Source: Alphaproteobacteria bacterium (GTDB lineage Bacteria; Pseudomonadota; Alphaproteobacteria; SHVP01). From it: a stretch of DNA of 22,164 bases. The notes beneath the pieces are model-generated. The model saw only the letters and a program-made list of their open reading frames with translations. It made no database searches and had not been told where the DNA came from. Of the stretch, positions 7,099 to 14,437 are shown one piece after another. Position 1 is the first letter of the stretch. The number at the start of each line of letters is the position of its first letter. The DNA is taken from contig SHVP01000038.1 in the NCBI GenBank assembly GCA_009694165.1, positions 1 through 22,164 of the forward strand, read 5' to 3'. The position numbers were made by a program, and so were the translations under genes.

Positions 7099-7397
7099 TG
7101 GCGGCCCCGCAGGTCGGCGACGCGGCGCTCGATGTCGACGGCGGGAATGATCCTCTTTTCTGTCAACAGAATGCGCATCGCCGACAGCCACTTCTGGTAA
7201 TAGCCGAACCGATAATAGTCGCCCGGCGCCAGCGACTCGATGGCCCGTCGCAGTTCGTCGACCCGATACAGGCGGGCGCCGCCGCCGCCCATCAACTGCT
7301 GCAACGCGTCCACCCGCACATCGAACGGCGTGAGCGGGCGGTCCGTCCGGTCGATCCGACCGAAGTCCTTACCGCCGACATCGTGGGGTCCTGGCAT
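7095..7397 (-). CDS. Nitrile hydratase beta N-terminal half / thiocyanate hydrolase beta-type subunit
   Basis: This 100-residue protein matches only the N-terminal part of nitrile hydratase beta: it opens MPGPHDVGG (family MNGxHDxGG), then has DELRRAIESLAPGDYYRFGYYQKWLSAMRILLTEK (family xRxAIExMxxxxYxxxxYYxxWLxxxxxLLxEK). It ends at a stop that overlaps the C-half gene as ATGA. I place the start at ATG 7397 because of the family N-terminus, although the GAGGG is very close to it; TTG at 7421 would add eight residues. It is not the P14K-type accessory protein, which lacks the GPHDVGG opening. It is the first gene of the operon, divergent from the TerC genes. Confidence 0.88.
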   Translation of the reverse strand: MPGPHDVGGKDFGRIDRTDRPLTPFDVRVDALQQLMGGGGARLYRVDELRRAIESLAPGDYYRFGYYQKWLSAMRILLTEKRIIPAVDIERRVADLRGRQ

Positions 7398-7558
7398 GCC
7401 CTCATTACAAAGAGTCGGCAACCAAAGGTCAAACGCATCCGGTCGGTTGCGCCGTCACCACAACTCGGGCAGGTTCCTGTCCTTCGCCCCAGGCTCCTAC
7501 CGGCCGGAGTCGCCACGCCGGCCACCTCCGGCAGACTACGCCAGATCAAGGACGCTCG

Positions 7559-8210
7559 ATGCTCGATGTCACCTGGTTGTCCGGCCTGTTCGATAGCGCA
7601 TGGACGCTGGGATCGGTGATCCTCATCAACGTCGTCCTCTCCGGGGACAACGCCATCGCCGTCGGCATGGCGGCCGCTGGCTTACCGCGCGCAGCGCGCA
7701 AAAGTCATCTTCGTCGGCATTCTGGCGGCGACCGTCCTCCGGATCGTCTTTGCGCTGGCGGCCACCCAACTCATGCAGATCATCGGCCTCACCTTGGCCG
7801 GCGGCGTCCTCCTCCTCTGGGTCGCATGGAAATTGTGGCGCGAGCTCCGCGAGGGCGGTCGGGCCGAGGAGAATCCGGTGAAGCGGCCCTCGAGGGTGCC
7901 GGCGACGCCGGCCCGGGAGAAGACCCTTCGCCAGGCCGCCACCCAGATCATTGTTGCCGACGTCTCGATGTCGCTCGACAACGTTCTCGCGGTGGCCGGG
8001 CTTGCCCGCGATCATCCGTTGATCTTGGCCTTCGGTCTCGTGCTGTCGATCGCCATGATGGGCGCGGCCGCGGTCCTGATCGCCCGCCTACTGGAACGCC
8101 ACCGCTGGATCGCTTATGTCGGCGTTATTCTCATCGCCTATGTGGCCGCCCGTATGATCTGGGACGGTGCCCACGAGGTGATGCCCGCCATCGGGATCGC
8201 GCTCCAATAA
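7559..8210 (+). pseudogene. TerC/YjbE-family integral membrane protein, copy 1, frameshifted
   Basis: Two reading frames together encode a complete TerC-family protein of about 217 residues. The first frame runs from ATG 7559 (AAGGA six bases upstream) through VVLSGDNAIAVGMAAAGLPR. The second begins at AQRAKVIFVGIL and continues to the stop at 8210, with SLDNVLAVAG as the second acidic membrane motif. The switch lies in a CG-dinucleotide run at 7685-7694; restoring two bases gives GLPRAQRAKV, aligning residue for residue with GLPKANRGKV in the next gene. TerC proteins are linked to metal (notably manganese) export. Either slippage has inactivated this copy or two bases are missing from the read. 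Confidence 0.85.
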
Positions 8211-8294
8211 TCGGTAGCGCGTTCGTGGCGGATCGGGTGCCTACATGACGCGCCGGCGCCATCCCCTGCCAGCAGCGAGAGCCACGGTTCGATC

Positions 8295-8936
8295 ATGGAA
8301 GCCGCCAACCTAGTCAGCGAACTCTGGGCGCTCGCCTCGGTTATCGTCATCGACGTCGTCTTGGCCGGGGACAACGCCGTTGCCGTCGGCATGGCCGCCG
8401 CCGGACTGCCAAAGGCCAATCGCGGCAAAGTCATTCTTATCGGCATCATCGCCGCCACGCTGCTGCGCATCGCTTTCGCCCTGGGGGCGACGCAGTTGAT
8501 GCAGATTGTCGGGCTCACCCTGGCGGGCGGAGTGCTGTTGCTTTGGGTGGCCTGGAAACTATGGCGCGAGCTCCGCCGCGAGGGCCGTGCAGCGGAAAAA
8601 GCCGGCGAGGCCGCGCTTGAGGGCGGCAGCGAGGCGAACCAGGCGCCGACCAAGACGTTCCGACAGGCAGTGCTGCAGATCGTCGCAGCCGATCTGTCGA
8701 TGTCCCTTGATAACGTTCTCGCCGTGGCAGGCGTCGCCCGCGAGCATCCCGTCATTCTGATCATCGGCTTGGTTCTGTCGGTCGCTATGATGGGTGCCGC
8801 CGCCGTGATCATCGCCCGCCTGCTCGAGCGCCACCGCTGGATCGCCTATGTCGGCTTGGTGCTGATCGCCTATGTCGCGCTCCGCATGGTCTGGGACGGG
8901 GGCCACGAAGTCCTGCCAGCGATGGGCATGTCCTAG
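8295..8936 (+). CDS. TerC/YjbE-family integral membrane protein, copy 2 (intact)
   Basis: This 213-residue polytopic membrane protein with about seven hydrophobic segments is typical of the short TerC group. VVLAGDNAVAVG near the N-terminus and SLDNVLAVAG in the second half carry the paired acidic/Asn motifs expected to sit in the membrane. A basic and acidic cytoplasmic loop (RREGRAAEKAGEAALEGG) separates the two halves. It starts 84 bases after the frameshifted paralogue, to which it is very similar throughout except in that loop, so the pair arose by tandem duplication. Family members export Mn2+ or are associated with metal and tellurium resistance. I saw no recognisable yybP-ykoY riboswitch upstream. 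Confidence 0.93.
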   Translation: MEAANLVSELWALASVIVIDVVLAGDNAVAVGMAAAGLPKANRGKVILIGIIAATLLRIAFALGATQLMQIVGLTLAGGVLLLWVAWKLWRELRREGRAAEKAGEAALEGGSEANQAPTKTFRQAVLQIVAADLSMSLDNVLAVAGVAREHPVILIIGLVLSVAMMGAAAVIIARLLERHRWIAYVGLVLIAYVALRMVWDGGHEVLPAMGMS

Positions 8937-9015
8937 GCGCTGGAGCCTCGCCACCGTCTTGCCGGGCCTCGGTTGGGCTCGTACCCTTCTCCCCGGTCCA
9001 CTCAGGGAGGACGCC

Positions 9016-9426
9016 ATGCCCAATCCGATCTTTCACGTCGCCGTCGCCGTCGACGACATCAAGAAAGCCAGGCAGTTTTACGTGAACACGCTCGGCTGCA
9101 AGGAGCGCCGCGATACCAGCACCAAGAACTATGCCGTCATCGATTTCTGGGGCGCCCAACTCGTCGTCATCGAGGCGCCGAAAGCGGTGGAGAAGAGCAA
9201 AGACAATCCCAAGGTCGAACCCTACAAACACTTCGGCTGGATTCTCGATTGGGATGAGTGGCACGACCTGAAGAAGCGCCTAGTCGCCAAAAAAGTAAAA
9301 TTCCGCGTCAAGCCCAACATCAAAAAGCACAAAGGCATTGGCGAAGTCGGCAACATGTTCCTCAAGGACCCGGCCGGCAACTTCGTTGAGTTCAAGAGCT
9401 ACCGGGACAAGTCCAAGGTGCTCTGA
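9016..9426 (+). CDS. VOC-superfamily (glyoxalase/dioxygenase fold) protein
   Basis: This 136-residue protein opens with PIFHVAVAVDDIKKARQFYVNTLGC, the beta-alpha-beta start of a vicinal-oxygen-chelate module with a metal-ligand His in FHVAV. It ends FLKDPAGNFVEFKSY, where the final Glu is the usual second ligand. GGGAGGA lies four bases before the ATG. The protein is unusually lysine-rich (KAVEKSKDNPKVEPYKHFG and KKVKFRVKPNIKKHKG). VOC proteins include glyoxalases, extradiol dioxygenases and antibiotic-binding proteins; the sequence does not say which. It stands alone after the TerC pair. Confidence 0.9.
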   Translation: MPNPIFHVAVAVDDIKKARQFYVNTLGCKERRDTSTKNYAVIDFWGAQLVVIEAPKAVEKSKDNPKVEPYKHFGWILDWDEWHDLKKRLVAKKVKFRVKPNIKKHKGIGEVGNMFLKDPAGNFVEFKSYRDKSKVL

Positions 9427-9482
9427 ACGGGACTCCCCTTTGCGGGAGCGACAGACTCTGGCTCCCAAGGGTCCAATCGATC

Positions 9483-9839
9483 ATGAAGGGGTTTGCCTTC
9501 GTTTTCGTGACCATTCTACCGCTGATGATCTTTGGCCTGGCGATCGCCAATGAGTTGACCCGCCTGATCGCCGGCCTGCTGCGCTGGCAGGATGCCTTGG
9601 CGTCGGAACGGCGAACCACGGTCGGACGCGCCCGCGCCATCGCGGTCACCCTCGCCGCGGGCGGCGCCATCCTCGTCGGGCTTTCGCTGAGCGGTCTCAC
9701 CCGCGGGCTCGACCTGATGTTCGGCCGGGGCAACACACCCGGCCTTGCCCTTGCCGCCTTCCTCGCCGCCGTTGCCGCGCTGCTCGGTTATCGGCGCCTG
9801 CGAACCCGACTGGGAGGAGACAGGGATGGAGCGATCTGA
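9483..9839 (+). CDS. Small three-segment membrane protein of unknown function
   Basis: This 118-residue protein has hydrophobic segments at about residues 4-25, 53-73 and 85-102, separated by charged loops, and a basic C-terminal tail (YRRLRTRLGGDRDG). I do not recognise the family. It follows the VOC gene by 56 bases in the same direction and may share its transcript. The ribosome binding site is weak, so the start at 9483 rests mainly on the first Met before a clean membrane segment. Confidence 0.7.
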   Translation: MKGFAFVFVTILPLMIFGLAIANELTRLIAGLLRWQDALASERRTTVGRARAIAVTLAAGGAILVGLSLSGLTRGLDLMFGRGNTPGLALAAFLAAVAALLGYRRLRTRLGGDRDGAI

Positions 9840-9879
9840 TCCGATCGCGTCCGATTAGCTAGCGGCCTCTACCCGTCCG

Positions 9880-10785
9880 CTAACCGCTCGAGGCTTGGCG
9901 CGCCTGTTCGCGACGGCCGCGGGAGGCGAGCACGGTGAAGTCGTCGTGCAATCCCTGCACCGCGCGCTTGGCCTGCTGGCGCTGTTCGGGCGTCGCCAGG
10001 GCGAACAACTCGCTCGCCAGGGCGGCCAAGTCGAGCGACAGCTGATCGAAATAGGCACGTCGTTCCGGATCGCCGCTGTGTTCCAGCGCCTCGACCGCCT
10101 CGCGAACCTGGGGCGCAGCGGCGGCCAGCGGCGGGTGGCGTGTGCTGAGGTCGCGCGCGGTGTCGACGATCGCCTGGTGGCGCGCCGCGCGTTCGGCCTG
10201 CGCCATCGCGTAATGCTGCGGCCTGGCCAGCCAGAAGGCGCGGATGCGTTCGAGCTGCTGCTCGGTGGGACGTCCAATCCAGCGGCGATAGCCCTCGACC
10301 GTCCCCTCGACCCGCCGGCCCAACCGTTCGTCGGGGGTCGATCGTTGGTAGCGGCGCTCGGACTCGGCCCGACCCTTGGCCAGATCCCGTTCGAGGGATG
10401 TCACCTGCTCCGGTTCAAGCGTCAGGGCGAGGCGCGCCACCGGTTCGGCCGCCTGATCGGCCAACGTCGCCATGTGGGCGCGGACGCTCGCCGTGATGGC
10501 CAGGATATCGGCGGCCGACAGACCGGTATCGAGTTTCGGGGCAACCGTGCGCACGGTCTCGGAATAGAGATCGAGCTGCGTCGTTCGGTGCCAAACGTGA
10601 AAATCGCGCACCGCCGATCGCGCCATCTCGCGCTGCTCGTCCCGGAGGTCGAGCATGCCGTCGAGCGTGAACAGCACCCAATCGTCGGCATAGTTGTAGC
10701 TGAGCCGCAGTGTGGAACAGGCGCCGACCGCGGCGACAACCATCGCAAGCGCGAGGAAGCGAAGTTGGCGCCAGACGGTGGCCAT
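9880..10785 (-). CDS. DUF6279-type outer lipoprotein
   Basis: This 301-residue protein begins with a lipoprotein signal, basic then LALAMVVAAVGAC with lipobox VGAC and lipidated Cys23. The mature part starts STLRLSYNYADDWVLFTLDGMLDLRDEQR, the pattern of DUF6279 proteins (LRLxYNNAD ... DLTDEQ), and is otherwise helical and charged, with several E/Q/R-rich segments. The start at 10785 is the Met that puts the signal peptide at the N-terminus; the open frame continues upstream without similarity. The molecular function of the family is unknown and the envelope location is predicted from the lipobox. It converges on the preceding membrane protein, leaving 40 bases between the stops. Confidence 0.85.
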   Translation of the reverse strand: MATVWRQLRFLALAMVVAAVGACSTLRLSYNYADDWVLFTLDGMLDLRDEQREMARSAVRDFHVWHRTTQLDLYSETVRTVAPKLDTGLSAADILAITASVRAHMATLADQAAEPVARLALTLEPEQVTSLERDLAKGRAESERRYQRSTPDERLGRRVEGTVEGYRRWIGRPTEQQLERIRAFWLARPQHYAMAQAERAARHQAIVDTARDLSTRHPPLAAAAPQVREAVEALEHSGDPERRAYFDQLSLDLAALASELFALATPEQRQQAKRAVQGLHDDFTVLASRGRREQARQASSG

Positions 10786-10882
10786 CGGCCTGGTCCCCTC
10801 GGTGAGCGACGCCCGCGCCGGCGACGGGGCGTCCATCCGCCACCATAGCATGGGCGAACAGCGGCCGCGGTGGCCGCTCGCC

Positions 10883-11686
10883 CTAGCCCTTGCGCGCCAC
10901 CGCGCTGGCGTAGGCGATGTGGCCAAAGAAGCGACCCGCCGCGGCGCGGCGCCGCGCCTCGCCCTTGAGCGCCTGCGCCAGGTCGCGGCCGATGACACCA
11001 TCGTCAGCCAGGATGTCGGCGCCGCGCTCGACGTGACCCAACAGGTACTGCGGATCGACAATCTCGGCATAGCCGTGGCTGCGCCAGCGTGTCAGAGCGA
11101 AGCCAGCGGTTTGCAGCATGGCCGGCAGGCGGCGGACGATGTAGCGGTCCATCACGTTATGCGCGGTGACGGCGGCCGAGCAAGTCTGCAGCGGGTCATG
11201 CTCGGCCGTGGCCACGGTGGCGGTCGCGTAATCGCCGTCGAACACGGCGAGCCAACCGCCCGGCACCAGGATGCGGTGGGCTTCGGCCAGCGCCCGCCCC
11301 GGTTCGGGAATATGGCAAAGCGCCGTGTGAAAGATGACGACGTCGCAGGAAGTAGCCGGCAGGGTCAGGGTCCGCGCGTCGCCGACGGCGAATCGCAGTT
11401 TCGGGATCGTCGCGCCCAGTTCGCGGGCGCGCTCGATCAGCACCGGCGACGGATCGACGGCGAGAACGTCGGCCACTTCCGGCCGGGCGGCGAGAACGCG
11501 CGCCACCGGCCCGGTACCGCAGCCGAGCTCGACCACGCGAGCGCCCATCGGCCAGGCGATGTCCGAGAGATAAAGGTCAAGCATAGCGCGTTGATCGGGA
11601 TGGGCGGCGCGCAGCTCCAGCCGGTCGGCGATGGCGCGGACGATCGCCGCGTCGGTGGTCGCGATCGACGCGTACGGATCGCCCAT
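10883..11686 (-). CDS. Class I SAM-dependent methyltransferase
   Basis: This 267-residue enzyme has motif I VVELGCGTGP at 51-60, an acidic VDPSP strand-2 end, GDARTLTLP, then FHTALCHIPEPGRALAEAHRILVPGG as in UbiE/COQ5-like small-molecule methyltransferases. ATG 11686 follows the upstream SDR stop by one base, so the two genes are co-translated and likely work on the same small molecule. The frame extends upstream into the SDR gene but that part is a shadow. The substrate is unknown. Confidence 0.92.
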   Translation of the reverse strand: MGDPYASIATTDAAIVRAIADRLELRAAHPDQRAMLDLYLSDIAWPMGARVVELGCGTGPVARVLAARPEVADVLAVDPSPVLIERARELGATIPKLRFAVGDARTLTLPATSCDVVIFHTALCHIPEPGRALAEAHRILVPGGWLAVFDGDYATATVATAEHDPLQTCSAAVTAHNVMDRYIVRRLPAMLQTAGFALTRWRSHGYAEIVDPQYLLGHVERGADILADDGVIGRDLAQALKGEARRRAAAGRFFGHIAYASAVARKG

Positions 11687-11687
11687 G

Positions 11688-12524
11688 TCAGTAGGTGCGG
11701 TTGCGCCGACACGGGAAGCGCGCCTTGGTGGCGGCGTCCTCCGGCGGCAACGTCTTGTCCCACAGCTTGGCGACGTAGCGATCGCCGCGTTTGCCGTTCG
11801 ACAAGTCGGAGACGAGGTACTGGATCGGCGGCACCATGATCTCGGGCTCGAACAAATTGCCGTCGGCGCCAGTCCGCGTTTTGTCATTAAGGTCGCCGGG
11901 AATCATCTTGGTGTTGGTGGCACCTCCCGGCAGCAGCGTATTGACCGTGATGGGCGAATCCTCGAGGTCCTGCGCCATGATCACAGTGGCACCCTCGACC
12001 GCCCATTTCGACGTACCGTAGGGCCAGAAGCCCTTGCGTTGCATGGTGATGAGACTGGTCGAGACATTGACGATACGACCCCAGCCTGCGTCGAGCAGAT
12101 AGGGCACCGCCGCCTTGGCCATGTTGAACGGACCCATGACGTTCGTCTCGATGATCATCCGCACGGTATCGGTAGGCATTTCCCAGAAGTTGGGACGCGC
12201 CTTGACGAAATTGGCGTGGACGTAGGTCATGCCGCGGCCGGCGTTGTTGACGACGACGTGAACCTTGCCCCACTTGGCGTTGGCCTCCCGCAACACCCGT
12301 TCGCAATCAGCGACCCTGGTGACGTCGGCCTGCAGCGCCAGCACACAATCTGTGCCGCCCAGCCGGCGGCAGTCAGCCGCCGTCTCTTCGAGCTCGGCCC
12401 CCTCGCGGGCGGCGGTGATGGCCACTTTCGCCCCCTCGGCGACGAGGCCGAGCGCCATCGCCCGGCCAAGGCCGCGCCCGCCACCGGTCATGACGACCAC
12501 TCTGCCGTTAATCGATGGATGCAT
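11688..12524 (-). CDS. Short-chain dehydrogenase/reductase (SDR)
   Basis: This 278-residue classical SDR has TGGGRGLG at 13-20, NNAG at 93-96, Ser155/157 in NVSTS and Y169-GTS-K173. A longer-than-usual C-terminal region (FEPEIMVPPIQYLVSDLSNGKRGDRYVAKLWDK) follows the core in place of the standard INVDGG ending, indicating a specialised subgroup. GGAG lies about eight bases before the ATG. It forms a two-gene operon with the methyltransferase one base downstream and is divergent from the DUF427 gene. Confidence 0.93.
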   Translation of the reverse strand: MHPSINGRVVVMTGGGRGLGRAMALGLVAEGAKVAITAAREGAELEETAADCRRLGGTDCVLALQADVTRVADCERVLREANAKWGKVHVVVNNAGRGMTYVHANFVKARPNFWEMPTDTVRMIIETNVMGPFNMAKAAVPYLLDAGWGRIVNVSTSLITMQRKGFWPYGTSKWAVEGATVIMAQDLEDSPITVNTLLPGGATNTKMIPGDLNDKTRTGADGNLFEPEIMVPPIQYLVSDLSNGKRGDRYVAKLWDKTLPPEDAATKARFPCRRNRTY

Positions 12525-12647
12525 CGTCCACTCCTGCCACGAGCCGCCCTTATAGGAGCGGCGCGCCGTGGCGACAACTCCCTGTCCGCTGGTCGCCGGA
12601 CGCCCGCTTTCCTATGATGGCGGACAAACCGCCTAGGGAGGATCGTC

Positions 12648-13469
12648 ATGGCGTTGCGCGAATCGCCGGCCAACAAACGCATTCCCAGCTACCACTCGGG
12701 GCCCCGTCATGGCGACGAGGGCCACCAGATCTTCATCGAAGACTTTCCCAAGCGGGTCCGCGCCATCGTCAACGGCGTGACCATTGCCGATTCCACGCGC
12801 CTGAAAATCCTGTTCGAGGATGGGCACCTGCCGATCTACTACTTCCCGACCGGGGACGTGCGGATGGATCATCTGAGTAAGACGACCCACCGCACCCATT
12901 GCCCGTACAAAGGCGATTGTTCGTACTGGACGATCACGGTGGGCAACCATCGCGCCGAGAATGCGGTGTGGGGCTACGAGGATCCGATCCCGGCGTCGCG
13001 GGCCATCGCCGGCCACCTGGCGTTCTATTGGAACAAGGTCGACCATTGGCTGGAGGAAGACGAGGAGATCCACACCCATCCGCGCGACCCCTACAAGCGG
13101 ATCGACTGTCTGCGGTCGAGCCGGCAGGTGCAGGTGGTCGTCGGCGGCGAGGTGGTCGCCGACACCCGTCGGGCGATCTTCCTGTTCGAGACCCATCTGC
13201 CGACGCGCTACTACATCCCCAAGGAAGACGTGCGAGCGGGCGTCCTGTCGCCCTCGGACCTGCAGACGAGCTGCGCCTACAAGGGCTTCGCCCGTTATCT
13301 TCACGTTACCGTCGGCGGCAAGAAGCATGAAAACCTCGTCTGGTACTATCCCGAACCGGAGACCGAGGTGCTGAAGATCATGGGTCTGCTCGCCTTCTAT
13401 AACGAGAAGGTCGACGCCATCCTGATCGACGGCAAAGCCGAACCGAAACCACTCACGATGTGGTCCTAG
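12648..13469 (+). CDS. Tandem DUF427 protein
   Basis: This 273-residue protein contains two copies of the DUF427 fold. Copy 1, about residues 35-130, reads VRAIVNGVTIADSTRLKILFEDGHLPIYYFPTGDVRMD ... HCPYKGDCSYWTITVG. Copy 2, about 165-260, reads VQVVVGGEVVADTRRAIFLFETHLPTRYYIPKEDVRAG ... SCAYKGFARYLHVTVGG. Both have the (C)xYKG and paired YY(F/I)P signatures and end with a FY-NxKVD motif. The start has GGGAGGA six bases upstream. The biochemical function of DUF427 proteins is not established; double-domain versions are known in proteobacteria. It shares direction with the isocitrate lyase-like gene 66 bases downstream. Confidence 0.9.
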   Translation: MALRESPANKRIPSYHSGPRHGDEGHQIFIEDFPKRVRAIVNGVTIADSTRLKILFEDGHLPIYYFPTGDVRMDHLSKTTHRTHCPYKGDCSYWTITVGNHRAENAVWGYEDPIPASRAIAGHLAFYWNKVDHWLEEDEEIHTHPRDPYKRIDCLRSSRQVQVVVGGEVVADTRRAIFLFETHLPTRYYIPKEDVRAGVLSPSDLQTSCAYKGFARYLHVTVGGKKHENLVWYYPEPETEVLKIMGLLAFYNEKVDAILIDGKAEPKPLTMWS

Positions 13470-13535
13470 CCGCAGGACCGTCGTCGCGCGCCGTTGCCCG
13501 TTCCGACCCGCGACCCGCTGACCCAGGAGTACCTG

Positions 13536-14408
13536 ATGCCCCCATCCCGTCCCGCCTCTCTCAGTGAGCTGCTCGCCCGGCCCGGCGCCATCGTCGTCCC
13601 TGGCGGCGGTACCGCGCTCGAACTCCGGCTCACCGAACTTGCCGGTTTCGCCGCCGGCTACGTTTCGGGCTACGCAACCTCGGCCGCGATCTATGGCGTC
13701 CCCGACGTCGGCCTGATCGCCTATCACGAAGTCGAGGCCAACGTGCGCGCGATCCGCGCAGTCACCTCCATTCCCTTGATAGTCGACTGCGACACCGGCT
13801 ATGGCGACGTCGCCAACGTCATGCGCACCGTGCGCGGCCTGCAGCTAGCCGGCGCCTCTGCGGTGCAGTTCGAAGACCAGACATGGCCCAAGAAATGCGG
13901 ACACATGGAGGGCAAGGTGATCGAACCGGTCGAGCGTGCGGCCGAGCGCATTCGCGCCGCCGTCGCCGCTCGTCTGTCGCCCGACCTCAAGATCATCGCC
14001 CGCACCGACGCCCGGGCGCCGCTCGGCATGGCCGAAGCGATGCGGCGGCTGCAGATCTACAAGGACGCCGGAGCCGACGTTCTGTTCATGGACGCCGTCG
14101 AGTCGGTTGCCGAGATGCGGCGCCAGGTGAGCGAGTTACCAGGGCCGCATATGGTCAACATGTCCGAGACCGGCAAGACGCCGCTGATGGCGGCCAAGGA
14201 GCTTGAGGCGATTGGCTTCAAGATCGTCATCTTCCCGTCCTCGATGATCCGCGTGATGGTGCGTCAGCTGACGTCGTTCCTGAAGACGCTGAAAGAGACA
14301 GGAGACTCGCGCTCTTGGCTCGATCGCATGGCCTCGCTCGACGAGACCAACGCCGCGCTTGGCCTGCCGGAATTGAACGACACCAGCGCCCGCATTCGCG
14401 CCGCCTAG
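13536..14408 (+). CDS. Isocitrate lyase/PEP mutase superfamily enzyme
   Basis: This 290-residue TIM-barrel C-C or P-C bond lyase has the metal-binding VDCDTGYGD (D84, D86), the QFEDQ strand, and the flexible gating loop KKCGHMEGK with catalytic Cys121, the pattern of 2-methylisocitrate lyase and its relatives. The length matches the short methylisocitrate-lyase/oxaloacetate-decarboxylase group. CAGGAG precedes the ATG at 13536 by six bases; earlier codons of the open frame lack homology-like sequence. The reaction could be 2-methylisocitrate, 2,3-dimethylmalate or oxaloacetate cleavage; the neighbours, a DUF427 protein and convergent methyltransferase, do not resolve this. Confidence 0.92.
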   Translation: MPPSRPASLSELLARPGAIVVPGGGTALELRLTELAGFAAGYVSGYATSAAIYGVPDVGLIAYHEVEANVRAIRAVTSIPLIVDCDTGYGDVANVMRTVRGLQLAGASAVQFEDQTWPKKCGHMEGKVIEPVERAAERIRAAVAARLSPDLKIIARTDARAPLGMAEAMRRLQIYKDAGADVLFMDAVESVAEMRRQVSELPGPHMVNMSETGKTPLMAAKELEAIGFKIVIFPSSMIRVMVRQLTSFLKTLKETGDSRSWLDRMASLDETNAALGLPELNDTSARIRAA

Positions 14409-14437
14409 GGCCGGGGCCCGGGGCGGGAATTCGGGGG

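Noticed and set aside
7422..7558. Possible yybP-ykoY manganese riboswitch before the TerC genes
   Set aside because: The conserved riboswitch core sequences are not visible in the 137-base divergent region.
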